This document shows, piece by piece, positions 33,758 through 45,570 of a stretch of 64,000 nt of DNA (position 1 is the first letter of the stretch; each line of letters opens with the position of its first letter). The DNA comes from Apiotrichum sp. Y4204 (lineage: Eukaryota > Basidiomycota > Tremellomycetes > Trichosporonales > Trichosporonaceae): positions 124,001 through 188,000 of the forward strand of contig JAMYHL010000045.1 of assembly GCA_025531455.1 (NCBI GenBank), given 5' to 3'. The notes under the pieces are model-generated. The model was not told the DNA's origin. It saw nothing but the letters and a program-made list of their open reading frames with translations, and did not search any database. The position numbers were made by a program, and so were the translations under genes.

Positions 33758-35986
33758 CGATAGCTCACTGACTAGGGATAGCAAGGAGATCCAAGAGGTT
33801 AGTCGTGTTCCAGACGGCCCGAGACAGACAGGCTACCCGACATTCTCTGCAGAATAGAAATACCGACGCTGTAACCCCTTCTTTCATCCAAACCCCCATC
33901 TCCCTCTCTTTCCCATCCATCCTCCTCGACCCTTTGTTTACACATATTACTCATCTGGTTTTTGGACTGGCTCCCATCTCCAGTGGTGTACAACAACCCT
34001 CTCAACGCACACCGCATTATAATCCCAAGTCGGCTCGCCCCACTCAACTCGACCGCCACAACTACTGCATCGGGCGCCAATCGTCACTCGGCCCAGCTGA
34101 ACTCTGTGTTTACTCTTAATTCGACCCATACCCGCGTGCTTCGCTTGATTGGTCTGTCAATCATCCTGGCAAGGTACGGCTACCTTCTCAGTCTTCCAAG
34201 CCGCCACATCCCCTGTGCGTTGTCGTGTTACAGCAGAGGCGAATCTGCGTCTTTTGGTCCATTTGTATTGTTTGCATCCTGCCACCAATCATAGGCACAG
34301 GCTCGCCCAGCAGCTTGGTATCCACTCTGCCCTTTGGATACTACTACTGCATCAGGCATTAGGTGACTGCTTTCGAAACTTTGGGCTGGTCTTTCAAGTG
34401 CTCTGCGACGGAGGATAGTTGCCTATTTGAGTTTAGGCCAGGTACACAAGGTCCGGTGCATCAACCCATCTCGAGCTCTCGCTCTCGTTCTCTGCTTGCT
34501 CTCTCTCTCAGAGGCACTGCACCGCTGCCTCCTCCTCTTCCAACTCCTCCTCCTCCTCCTCGTCCTCTTCCTCGTCGTCGTCTCTCCCTGCCCATCGACA
34601 CGACGAGATTAGGTCGGTATTGTGCCGCTGCGTACATATACACACACACGACTCCCCCTTACCTTACCTTCATCTACGTATACACTTGCGTACGTGGTGT
34701 TTTGCTCCCTTTTGGTGGACTTTGCCTGGGCTCCCCGCACTGTACGTAAGTGCACCCCTTTAGCCCTCCATGTGCCCTCAGGATTAGTATAGCCCCGTAG
34801 GGGGACCGACCCAGCATGGCGGCTCGGGTCTGAGGATGATCTCCTTGGTTCCAAGCTGGCTCATGCAACGCGCCAGATCAGGACAGGGGTAATCCGGGTC
34901 CAGTGTGCCGGCTCCCCCTTGCTGCCATCTCGCGTCGCTGTCGTCCTCGTCCGCGCACCTTGGCCTCTCTCCTGGCCATCGGCGCGGATTAACGTTGTCC
35001 CTCATTTGCCAACGTCCTCCCCTTCACTCTCACTCTCACTCTCACCTTATGCCCTCTCCTGCTCCGTGGTGCGGACCTGACCAGGTCAATGCTTATGCTC
35101 TACTCTGCGACGGTGACTGGAGCGCGTGCTTTCGTGCTTTACCGATGCTCTGTGTCCTGAGTTGCACCCAGGCAACAAAGGCAACGACATGCATCATCGA
35201 CCGTTCCTGGTCAGTGTCGGTTGGAAGGCGGACACGGTGGTTTGCCTGTGGACCATAACATAACACACCTTGAGGTCCAGGGCTCTGAGTCGGGCTAGAC
35301 ATTCACCTTGTCATCACTACGATCACTGCCCATCCAACCACCTGGACCAAACCCACCTTGATCCCAACGGCCAAGCCACGCCGAGCTGTGAGCGAGGTGA
35401 TGGCAGATGTCAACGGTGGAAAACGCAGGGGAAAGGTTTATTCTACTCTCAGCGTCGCGTGTCAGCGAGATGTTCGGAGTTTAAACACGACCTCGTATCA
35501 CACTCCATCTCTCCTAAGTACGCACACACACACACACACACACACATACTTTGTCCTCTTTGGACGCTCAATCAACAGGCAGGGCAACAAGACAGCGCGC
35601 GGTGCAATCCAAGTGGCGCTGTGATGGCCATCACCGTCACTGATACTGCCCTTTGCCCGAGTCTCATCCCACGCGTTTCAACGTGCTTCACCCACATTGC
35701 CCCTCCCTCTTATCTCCCTGTTTGCTTTCTTCTGGAATATCCTTTTCCCATTCTACCCTATGTCCTCGATACCTCGACCCATATAGCACCCTCATTGGCC
35801 CCACGCAATATTGGCATCATCACGTTCCACTTCCTCTTTCCCATTCTCCAAACACGACGCGTCCAATTTGTCCTCGACAGGTGTTGACACTTGAACAGTT
35901 TGCCCAAGCAACGCGACACGAGATAAAATATCAGCCGCGACCGTGCTCGTGGCTGAGCCGACGGCCACAGCACGGCGGACTCTATC
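33758..35986 (+). promoter_or_regulatory. Long CT-rich upstream region of the velvet gene
   Basis: About 2.2 kb with strong pyrimidine blocks on the plus strand (33880-33930, 34470-34600, 35680-35850) and a CA repeat, ending at the velvet start codon. The style matches the region upstream of the RhoGAP gene. The 205-codon frame at 35270-35887 is CT-repeat translation, not a gene. Transcription start and any leader introns cannot be fixed by eye. Confidence 0.4.
35522..35547. repeat. (CA)n microsatellite
   Basis: About twelve CA dinucleotides without interruption, 440 bp upstream of the velvet start codon. Confidence 0.9.
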
Positions 35987-36759
35987 ATGAACATTGGCGG
36001 TTTGGCGTTTGCGTCGCGGAATCGGTATGTAGTGTTGCCACACTGCTCGCTGTTTACTGACTTGAACACAGGACGTATCGCATTACGCCGATCCAGCAAC
36101 CAGAAAGGGGATCCGTCATGGGACCGCCCCTCTCGCGCCTTCCATTATCACCACCTTTAATTCTACAACTCGATACCTGGGACGCAGACGGAACATTGAT
36201 CATTCCGTGAGTAACGTGAAATCATTCATTGTTCGTTCGCAGTCTAACGCTCGAAGATTCGACGAATTACCATTCCTCGTCTGCCACTTGACCTTGCAAA
36301 CTCCAGCGGGCGAAGATGCACAATCGATCATGGTCGACGGGGAGGTGGTGCCAAGTCTGTACGGCACTACAATCACGTCTCCCGTCGAAATGGACAACCA
36401 AGACGGCGACCAGGGGGTGTACTTTGTGTTCCCAGACATCTGCGTTCGGTTCGTCGGTACCTTCCGTTTGAAGGCGTACGTCATGCGGATTACTGGGTAT
36501 GTTCCTCTTTGTCTGACAGGACTGAAGCGGTGCTGACACGTCTCAAGCGGTCCCGCGCTCGACATCAGTGTAACGGATTCCTTTGACGTTGTTCCAGGAT
36601 CGGAGTATGTTGCGCCGCGTGAGTTACCATGAGAAGGTCTTTGAGGGGATCCTGACTGACGCTCTAGCCGTTACAGATCTCACAACCCATTTCATCTCGC
36701 AAAATGTCGTCAGCTTCGGACCTCAGCCCATGCAGGGACGAGACTTTGGGTCGAACTAA
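35987..36759 (+). CDS. Velvet-domain transcriptional regulator
   Basis: Velvet proteins (VosA, VelB, VelC, VeA) are fungal regulators with a Rel-like DNA-binding fold that control development, spore maturation and secondary metabolism. Five exons (35987-36024, 36072-36206, 36257-36496, 36548-36618, 36668-36759) give 191 residues, nearly all velvet domain. Signatures in order: YRITPIQQPERGSVMGPP; LILQLDTWDADG; ELPFLVCHLTL; PSLYGTTITSPVEMDNQDG; GVYFVFPDICVRFVGTFRL; then DISVTDSFDVVPGSEYVAP. The second intron uses a GAAG acceptor nine bases after a CTAAC branch site. Only this choice keeps the frame, and it joins IIP to FDELPF cleanly. No nuclear-localisation cluster or transactivation region was seen. 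The subfamily cannot be decided by eye; the small size favours VosA/VelB-type over VeA. An additional upstream coding exon is not excluded. Confidence 0.88.
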
Positions 36760-38684
36760 GGATCCCGGAAGAATGGCAACCCTGTCGCTCATCCCGACTC
36801 GGGTTTGCCTGCAAGCCACCGACGACTCCCTCATCTGCGCGCTCCTCGCCACCCCGTGCCAAAACGGTTGGGCGGATTGACTCGAGGAGGTCACCAGTCG
36901 GAACCGGTTCTGTGTTTCAGTTTTTAGTACGATACCGCCCGAATCGACTTGATTCCTGCATCAACCCATCGCCTCGACTGCTCGCGTTCTTCATCGTCCT
37001 TCTTGGGTTACGCATCGTAGGACTTGCCTTCTGGGGTGAGGGTGGCAACGGCCAGGGGCTGCGTTGCGGAAAGGGGCGTTGACACCGACCCTAACCCCTT
37101 CTCGACAATGTCACGATGAATGTTGGCAACGCCACCCCACCCGCTCTCAGTCCCGCATACCACTTCCGGACTACGACTTGACTATACAGTCGACCTATCG
37201 TCTTAGGCTACACATTCTCCAAGGGATTTTGCTGTCTCGTGCATACCACGCATTGCGCGCCTGTATCTTTGATTTGTACCATACACATTCCTATACTAGT
37301 CCCAGCCATAATTGGTGATGCTGCAGGCGCACCATTCTCTTTACAAGTCGTTATCCTCTATTGCCTCTCCTACAACACTCATAGGTCAAATACAAGTGCA
37401 TTTGCAGACTTCCGCATGAGCTTGTCCACTGATGGACAGAAACGCAGCTTTGGGCAATTCCTGATAGATAACAGCGCGAGGCGTAACATGGCAACAGTGC
37501 GCTAGTAAACAGCAGTGACGTTTCCTCACTTATGCTGTGCGACGACAGACTTGCTACACATGGTATTAATCCGCAAATGGGGCCCCATCCGCAATAAGCC
37601 AAGGTCATCCGTTCTCGTAAGCGGTTCGTAAAAACTCCTGTGATTTCGGCAAGAGGGAAGTCTGGGGCGGGGAAAGGGCCAAGGGGGAGACCGAGACCGC
37701 CATTCCGACCCAGCTCGCAAACAAAACAATGCAAGTATCAAAAAAGGTACGGCCTGCCGCCCCGCCCCCGCCGGTGCCGGTGTTACGGCTGATAGGCTCG
37801 AATACATCTGCCGACCATGCGACCCTGCGTTCGAAGGCGCTCTGATATGAGCCGCAGCTCGACAACAATGTTACGTCGACAATGGAACAGATAGTACTAC
37901 ATTCAGTATTGCATTTCGGGTGGGGCGTGACATGTCCGTTCCCCTCCAGCTGAAAGCGGCATGTTGTGGCTGCACCGTCGTCGGCTGTGGCCACAGTGAC
38001 AAGGGGAACTGTCCGTAACCATGCGTTGTATGGCGAGAACACTTGCCCCAATCCGAAAGCCTCTGGCTTGTTCTTCAACTCTCCATGAGTTCTTACCAGC
38101 CGCTCGCTCCAGCCGCATGGAACCGCGCAGAGTACCAAATTTGCCGAGTGGGAGCAACATTTACGCACAACGCTACCATCTGTCAGGTTTCAAGTGGCCA
38201 GCTGAAACGATGTGACGATGCGACAATGACAGCCAAAGGCTATTGGGACAAGCTGAGACCAGAAACTGTCCGAGTCGATCATCGTGGCTTATTTCAGGAA
38301 GGGTGGAGCTGTTGGTGACACAACCTGTGGGCAGGGCGCCAACTGGGACACAAAGCAGCAGGGCCGTATCACGGCAGGATCTGCCTCTATGGCAGTTCCT
38401 CACTTTGTTGACGATGGAAGGAGGACACCCTCCACTGGTGCTTCTATACCCTGCTTTCCAAAAGACAGATAGCTTGGGAGGCAGCTCTACAGGCCGTCTA
38501 TCAGTCTCCTTTTTTCTCTTGTTGGTGAAGCCACCAATGGCATGGCCAAGACATTGCGATTTTGGCTTGCTGTAATGGGTGTATTATGACGATCGCCTTG
38601 CAGATCTCTTCAGCTGGTGGTTTTGTCGGGTGAACCAAATGACGCACAGCCAACCCATCACGAGAGTCTATCATGGGGCAGTGG
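36760..38684. other. Region downstream of the velvet gene
   Basis: The velvet frame stays open for 55 codons after its TAA (36760 to about 36924). Beyond that, frames on both strands reach at most 187 codons (minus, 37605-38168), with a few Cys and one hydrophobic stretch but no domain and no spliced extension. No gene is called. Confidence 0.45.
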
Positions 38685-38747
38685 CTTTAAAAGGAAGTCG
38701 AAAGGGGCACTCACCTCACAGTCTAGCTGACAACGGCTGAGACTGGG

Positions 38748-39248
38748 ATGGCGGAGCTCGTCGTCATCCTTGTCGTCGCGATAGCAGTGTTACCGTATTG
38801 TGGTTGGCTCGAGACCTGCGGAAAAGATACCCAGAAACCTGGGTCCACCTTGCCGGAAAACCCAACACGACAGCTCTCGGCATGCCCCAGGTAGGGTGAG
38901 ACATTGGGATTTGTCCACCTTTGGGATCCCGCAGGTGTTCCGAGACACACAACAGGGCTGAGAACCAACAGCTTCCGACACAACGCCGTCAGGTAACGAC
39001 TACAGGGAGCCCATTTGCCAGGACCCTTTCACAGCTGGTCCTCTGTTGCAGCACCCACTGAGGCACTCGGTTCCGCCTGTACGACAGATCATGTCTCCGA
39101 ACCTCGTGACTGCAGTAAGGCCAAGCCGGCGGGAGATCGGCAGACGTTGTCCTGTTCGTCATGTGTCGTTGAAAGTGAGACATTTGCTGGCAAGAGCAGA
39201 GCGGAGTGGAGATGTAAAACGCCTCGAGTATGTTTATGCTGGTTATAA
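38748..39248 (+). CDS. Candidate small secreted cysteine-rich protein
   Basis: An ATG at 38748 lies about 55 bases after a TATA-like CTTTAAAAGG. It opens with a hydrophobic segment (MAELVVILVVAIAVLPYCG) that could be a signal peptide. Exon 1 (38748-38890) ends at a GTAGGG donor; an acceptor TTTCACAG (ending 39034) continues the phase into exon 2 (39035-39248), giving 118 residues with ten cysteines, seven of them in the last 60 residues, as in ACTTDHVSEPRDC, CSSC and CKTPRVCLC. Paired and spaced cysteines after a signal peptide fit a small secreted protein. The donor is weak, alternative acceptors exist, and no family was recognised. A chance frame is possible. Confidence 0.3.
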
Positions 39249-42200
39249 TTGGTCCCAAGGATCCGCAGATCACATAAACTTGCCGAACCCGACATCCCCG
39301 GACTGGCATTGCAAGTTGGGTTAGCGTGGCGGCATCGTGGTATCGTGGAAACTCGCGAGGCACGGCGTGACAAGAGCTGGGCTTTGCGGGGGAGGGTAGG
39401 TACTAAAGCTTCGAGCATCGAGGAACCGCCCTACCACGAGGTGCCACAAGAGACCAGCAGAGCCAAAATCATCAACGTAGTGGCCACTGGGTGAGGGCCA
39501 CTGTGTCGTCGTGCGCCTGATCGCCTCTGGTGTGTCGGTTCCACAAACTCGTGGGATCCTTGAATAACTCTTATCCTTCTTAGTGTTGGTTGTTTACCAC
39601 TTCAACGGTCGAGAACGCTCCGTTCCGGGAATGGCGGCAGCGTCCATACGAGCGAGCAGTCTACCCCAACCTACACCTTAAAAAACGTACGCAATCTCAC
39701 AAGGCTGCCGTCTTGACTAGAACCTGTCGGTCATGCACCCGACGAGCTGTTGTTCCCAGTGAGTGGAAGTGTTGAATCGCGGCGATCTGGTCTTCCCCAT
39801 GCGGCGCCACAAATCCCCTAGACTCCAATGAGACAGGGGAGATCGTCTCTCGATGCCGATATCAGTGTCCCGCCACACGAGCACTGGTCGCGCGCCAATT
39901 GTTGGCCATGGCTCGTAAGTGAGAAGGTGAACTGCGAAACATGTGTCCCTGCACAGGGCGTCCTCTGTCATTTTGCGTTGCTTGCCCCAGCTCTTATTCA
40001 GAGTGTGTTTGCATCTTGGGCCGCCGTTGAGCCCGCTGAGGACGGACGGTCGGTAGTCCGCGGAACCAACATGACGGGTGGCAAATCCGAGAACAGCATC
40101 AACACTGGCGCCTGAACACTGCAACTCAGCCTGGCATCGTAATAAACGTCTGTGGGCGATCCATGGGGACCCATAATGGAGCACTAAACGTTGGGCACAG
40201 AATACCTGTCACACTTGTGTTCACCGTCTCCAGGAGAGCCAAAGGTGACTTAACAACCAGCTTGAGTACGACGCTGGGCCCCGTCACCAGGAAACCGTCA
40301 TGAAAGAGTACAAAAAGATACAGGGGATTCCCAAGGTTGCAGTGTTCCAGACCATGTCTTCGCTTGCATGCTGAGACATTATGTGTCCTCCTTGGATGCT
40401 GACATCATGCAGAGACTCCTCGCGCGGAAGTCAGAGAATCGCCCGCGGTTGTTATGGAGAGTACATACGCCTGGGGATCCACAGAGGTGCCCCCACGAGC
40501 CGCAGACAACGGGTCTAGCTTGTCTACGCCACCGCCGATTTCTCGAAAGACTCCAAAATGGAAATCTCGAAGCGTTGCGATTAAAACTGTCTATTCGATG
40601 TCTCAGACGATGGCACTGCTTGCGGGGATCCAAAGAACGTGGTACTTCAAGAAAGTGACGACACCATTCCTTTGTGCATTCGGCTCCAGCATGATTTTGT
40701 GGGTCACAGTTGGCGCGATCTTGCCCACGCTGTGGAGCTTTCCGGTTGTCGAGACTCTCCTTGACCAATTTTAGAGTCAAGGCTTTGAACATGCACCAAA
40801 CCTATTTAAAACACAACCGGCACTCATTCACGGTATGTAAAGTGATTTGGTGATGGCACGGCTTGTGATAGCAAGAAAGGGCGCCAAAATGACTGACTCA
40901 CCAGATGATAGTTCCAATCGGTGGAAGGGTACTGTGGTCGGAAGTCGTATCCACCAAAGTTTCGACAATCCCTGTCAGTTGTGAAGCTGCGGACGTTGTG
41001 AACCTGTCGACTCGCCACTGCTTCTGTACTGCTCAATGTGGCGCGAGTGGTTGTCGGGCACATCGTTCTCGGCATCCTGCACCGGTAGGTCTCGACTGCC
41101 GTAAACCGTCGCGAGCACAGCCGGAATGGGAATGTTGTGGCGTTACAAGTCTTGTCTCTTACGCGACGGCGGACAAATGATGGCGAACGGCCATTCGTGA
41201 AGCTTCAGCACAAGTCGCAATTGTGCCACACATGTAGTAAGTTGATGAAGAGAAGGAACTCGTGACTGACCCCTGTGTGTGTGGCATTTCTTGAATGACG
41301 ACACTTTGACACTTATCAACTCAAAGTGGCGGCCCTGTCGACTGGTTCACCCATGTGACCGAGGGGTGCGAGATCTACGCGTGACCGGGACTGTTGAGCA
41401 TGATTGTTACTCGGACGTGAGCGACGTTTTAGAAGGGGGTAGAATGTTTAAGGAAGGGGTTGGGAGCTGGGCGGATGTCGGGAAAGGATCAGCAGATACG
41501 AGCGGGACCATGTCCGACAATGTGGTGTGGCACAGGTGTCTTCACTTATCCGTAACTCACTGCCAGTCGACAGTTAACGACTTGTGCAAGCAGCCAAACC
41601 CCCCATTCAGCGTGCCAAGGAGCCAAGGAGCTTGAACAAGCAGTGCCGCTGGGCATTTGTTTTCAAGAGATCCGGTGTAGTTCAGCAAAATCACCTGCGA
41701 CGTAAGGTCCGTTGAGCCGCGCTGTGATCAACGTGCGGATTGACGACTAAATTCTGAGCCAAGGGCTCAACTGATCGACTGACGACACTAGTCCCTTCAT
41801 GACCGCCGAGCAAAAGGTCCTACAAGAAATTAGCGTGCTTTTGCGACTAGCAGCCGACAACTGATCATCCTGCTGCGTACTCCCACGTCGTGGAATCCGA
41901 CCAACGTCATTGTTGGGGATGTCAGTTCAGGACGACGGTCCACTTCGCGTGAAAAGTGGAAACAAACGTTTTACACCATTACCGTCTTGGGCTCAGCGCG
42001 TTGTTGCCGAGAGCCATGAATTCACTGCGTCACTGTCGAGGCTTCCCACCCGACTCACTTCGCGCAACGACATTCCTCACATGGGGAGGTGAATGGAAAA
42101 TCACTGGGGGAAGGCTTGACTGCTGTTGTTGCGACTCACTACGCTGCAGAGGGTCTAGCCCCGATCGGTTGTGACGAATGCGGACAATGAAAAGCGGAAA

Positions 42201-43697
42201 GCTTGAACAACAATATGAGCCTCTGAATTGCATCTACTTATTGACAACCTCTACTTTCGCGCAACCATCTCAGACTTGTCGGGCTTTGTTTCAATGGCTA
42301 CCGCGTCACTGTCGGAAATTTCGACTCACCTTCTTCTTGTTCGTTGTCGTCTTGTTCATTGTCGTCCTGAGCTTCTTCTGCGGACCTTGTCCGCCATCCC
42401 AAACGTTTCTCTCAATTATTGTTCCATTCCGGTCATACAGGAGATATGCGCTCAAATGTAGTGAGTATCAACACATCCAATCTATCGATATTCAGCCCTC
42501 CATACGCGACCTCCACTGTCAAGCGAGTTAACCTCGACGCCCTCGCTACCAGCGTCGTGAATTCTCCGTCAACTGACTTGCTCACTACTGGCAACGTCGA
42601 GTCCAAGGATTACAAGAAATACTTAACAGAGTCTGTCAGGAGTTTGACGTCGTTGTTGGACAATTGGACAAAAGAGTTTTTGACGCTTCAGAGCAGGGCC
42701 GTGAATACGAGCTCACCTAACAGCCCAACCACAACTTCGTTCCCTCCCGCACTTCAGAACCGAATTCCATCTTGTTAAAGTCAACTTGCTCTAGTTCCTT
42801 TTCAAAGGAAGCTGGCGAGCTCGAAGAGTGGTCGCGTGTGGCGATCGGCGTGCTTTCTTCCTGGATACCAGGACACGAGTCCAGTTATTGAGGTTCTGTA
42901 TTCGTCAACCTTGTGGGGTTTTGGCTTGCCGGGGGAAGCTGCATCTACACTGATGCGCGAGGGACAAGAGGGACTCTTCAACCACTGCTCGTTACGTCTT
43001 CGACGTTTGGCATACGATTGTCAACACGCGACCGCGACCGCGAGGGTGAAATCAGGCGGACGAGGTTGAGCTGGAAGGAGGCTCGACGGAATCGAGAGAG
43101 TAGGACGGCCCAATGCCTATGTCCCGAGCGCTCTTCAGGACAACGAGGGACACCTGGCGGCCTGCGGACATTCTCTCCCTAACATTTTCTTCCAAACAGA
43201 ACTCCATCCGAGCACCGCCGCGGACAAAAACCTCGCACAGGTCTCACCATACAGCCAGGACCGGACCGGCGATCTATCCCAGACTCAACGCATACCGCCG
43301 CGCGTGTCGGTCACATTCCTTGAGCCACAGTCGGAGCTCGGCCGTCCAGGACCTCGATGCCTTGCAGATGGGGCTGAGGCTCGAGCCCATCTGCTGCCCT
43401 GTGGGTGCAGCATTGCAAGTACAATATGCGCAGTTTCCACATGGCACAATAACCAAATGACACATGGCGTCGGAGGGGAGGGCATGCGGGAGGGATAGCG
43501 GCGCCTGAGCGCTATGCATATTATGCAGTCTACTGAGATGTATGAGAGCACATAATAACTACTACTAATGGATATCGTTAGGTGCACAGTCTTACGCGGT
43601 TTAGCCTGGCGCAGCGAGGATCATGGTGCGGTCGACAGATGCGGTGTGGTCAGGGGCATCGGGATGTTGAGTCGCCAACTAGGTCGGAGAGATTAAA
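39249..43697. other. Gene-poor region, 4.4 kb
   Basis: No recognisable gene. The most protein-like frame is 42446-42778 (plus, 110 codons from an ATG; Ser/Thr/Leu-rich with an amphipathic stretch around YLTESVRSLTSLLDNW), without domain or signal. A 106-codon frame at 40454-40774 contains a hydrophobic run. Both are within what chance gives in several kilobases of six-frame sequence. No repeats or mobile-element ends were seen. Confidence 0.45.
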
Positions 43698-45135
43698 TTA
43701 GAGGAAGGCGGCGAGAAGCGGGAGGGCGAGGGGGAGGATGCCGAAGCTGAGTGCCGAAGCGCCGCTGCCGGGGTTGTTGACGGTGGAGGGACCGACGGCC
43801 TTGCCAGTGGCGGTCGTGTTGGTAACGCTCTGCGAGATAGCGACGTGGGTGTTGGGCTTGACGGTCGATCCGGGCTTCGCGGCCGAGCTGCTAGAACCTG
43901 TGGGGCTGTTAGAACCTGAAGACGAGGTACGAGAGACGGAGGACTCGCCCGAAACAGTCTCCTCCGGAGAGGTAACCGCTCCGTGTGAGTCCCCCGACTT
44001 TGGCGAGGAGGTGGTTTCGGACGGACCAGGGAAAGCCTTGTCCGTGGAGTCAGTCGAAGACGTGTCCGGCGATTGCTCGAGGGAGCCATCGCCAGCGGTA
44101 GGCTTGGTCTGAGAAGCACCCGCCGGCGCATCGGTTTCGTGGCCACTGTTGTTGTTCTCCGAGTGAGTGTTGTGCTCAGTGTTGTGCTCCGTGTTGTGCT
44201 CGGTGCTGTGGGAAGCCTCATTGGTCGAAGTCGGCTCGTTAGTGGACGTCGGCTCCTTGGGCGTGGAGGGCTCAGCGGGCTCGGACGACGTGGTGTTGTC
44301 GTCGGTGGTCGCTGGAGCCTCGGAGGTCGTCTCGGGCGCGGTCGATGTGGGAGCGTCCGACGATGAAGGGCCTAATAGGTTAGCTAGGTTCAACGGTCCG
44401 GTCACCTCTCATCCATGAGAGGCACTTACCACCAGTAGGTCCGTTATCACAGCAGCCGTTGTTCTGGCTGCAGCAAGTGCGGCTGTCATGTTAGTATGTT
44501 AGGCAAGGATCTTGTCACGGAATGTAATCACCCAGAGTTGCAGTAGTAGGAACCAGCGTCTTTTGATAATCAGCTCAGCTCTCAGAAGCATATCAAATCA
44601 TACGCACCACAGCAGGTAGCGCCGGCGGGGGCGCACGCCGAGTCGCTCGGGCAGCGGACCCAGTTGTTGGGGCATGGCAGGGCAGGCGGACCAGTCTGCT
44701 CCTCACAGTTGGGGTTGTCCTGGGGACAGCACGCGGCTTTGCCACACACGTAGCCGGATGGGCAGTACTTGCCCTCGACTGCCAGTCAGCGCTGAGCAAA
44801 TGAACCATCAAGCTGGTGAGGGGGATGTGAGTTCAACAAAAACGACACCTACCGTCGCAACAAGTAGTGCCCTTGGGCGCGCAGAACGAATTAGGGCAGA
44901 CCTGCATGTCCTGCGGGCAGGTGATCTGGCGCTTGTGCAGGTTTGGCTTGAGGGCGGTCAAGAAGGGGACAGCGCCGCCAGAGGTCTTGATAGCGACCAA
45001 GTTGCTGAGGCTGGCAGGCCGGCTGCACAGTCCGTCACCGCTGAACGAGCGGGCAACAAAGTCCATGGTGGGGTCGAAGGACACGCCCGCGACGGCGGAA
45101 ACGCCCATAAGGGCGACGCTAAGCTTGGCGAGCAT
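43698..45135 (-). CDS. Cysteine-rich, Ser/Thr-rich GPI-anchored surface protein
   Basis: Five exons (45135-44853, 44778-44608, 44559-44532, 44482-44430, 44371-43698) give 402 residues in phase. A signal peptide (MLAKLSVALMGVSAVAG) is followed by a Cys-rich ectodomain with two copies of a unit CP-x5-6-CP-x3-4-CAP-x-G-x-TCC (residues about 72-95 and again in exon 2), separated by YCPSGYVCGKAACC and followed by RTCCSQNNGCC. The CC pairs resemble granulin-like or chitin-binding-like modules, but neither family is established. About 200 residues of Ser/Thr/Pro/Glu-rich stalk follow, including four tandem HNTE-like units. The stalk ends in a hydrophobic tail (GILPLALPLLAAFL), a GPI signal. A cell-wall or adhesin-like role is inferred. 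Confidence 0.82.
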
Positions 45136-45535
45136 GGTGGTGAGGGATGAAGGGTAGATGAGTGGTTTGAAGAAGGAAGCGGTCGAAGTAGTATGGTGTT
45201 GTTTGCGAGAAGTGGAAAAGAGGGACGAGGATCGGCGCGTGAAGAATCAATCTCCAAGCGAGTGGGAAGGGGCGCGTCGGTGGCGTTGAAGGAGGGCCGA
45301 ACGGTGAGGGAAAGGGTCGGCAAGGTACTGAGAGATGAAGAGAAAGAGAGAGTGAGTTGGAAGGAGGGAGAGAGGATGTAGGGAATGGATGAGAGATGGG
45401 GAGCCAAGAGCGAGAGGGCGAGGGCAGCACAAAAGGGTAAGTGGTGGAGACCTTAGCACCAAGGCGAAAAAAAGGTACCCATAAACTAACGAAGAGGACA
45501 ACCAACTCTCTCTCTCTCGTTCCTCAAACTCCCAC

Positions 45536-45570
45536 ACGCTGCATGCTGCATGCTGCACGCTGCACGCTGC
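45536..45570. repeat. Tandem 7-mer, five copies
   Basis: Five head-to-tail heptamers of the form AYGCTGC (ACGCTGC or ATGCTGC), about 400 bp upstream of the Cys-rich GPI gene start on its promoter side. Confidence 0.9.

Noticed and set aside
37605..38168. 187-codon minus-strand frame with cysteines and a hydrophobic run
   Set aside because: Its length is within chance for several kilobases of six-frame sequence. It has no domain, no signal peptide at the ATG and no splice partner.
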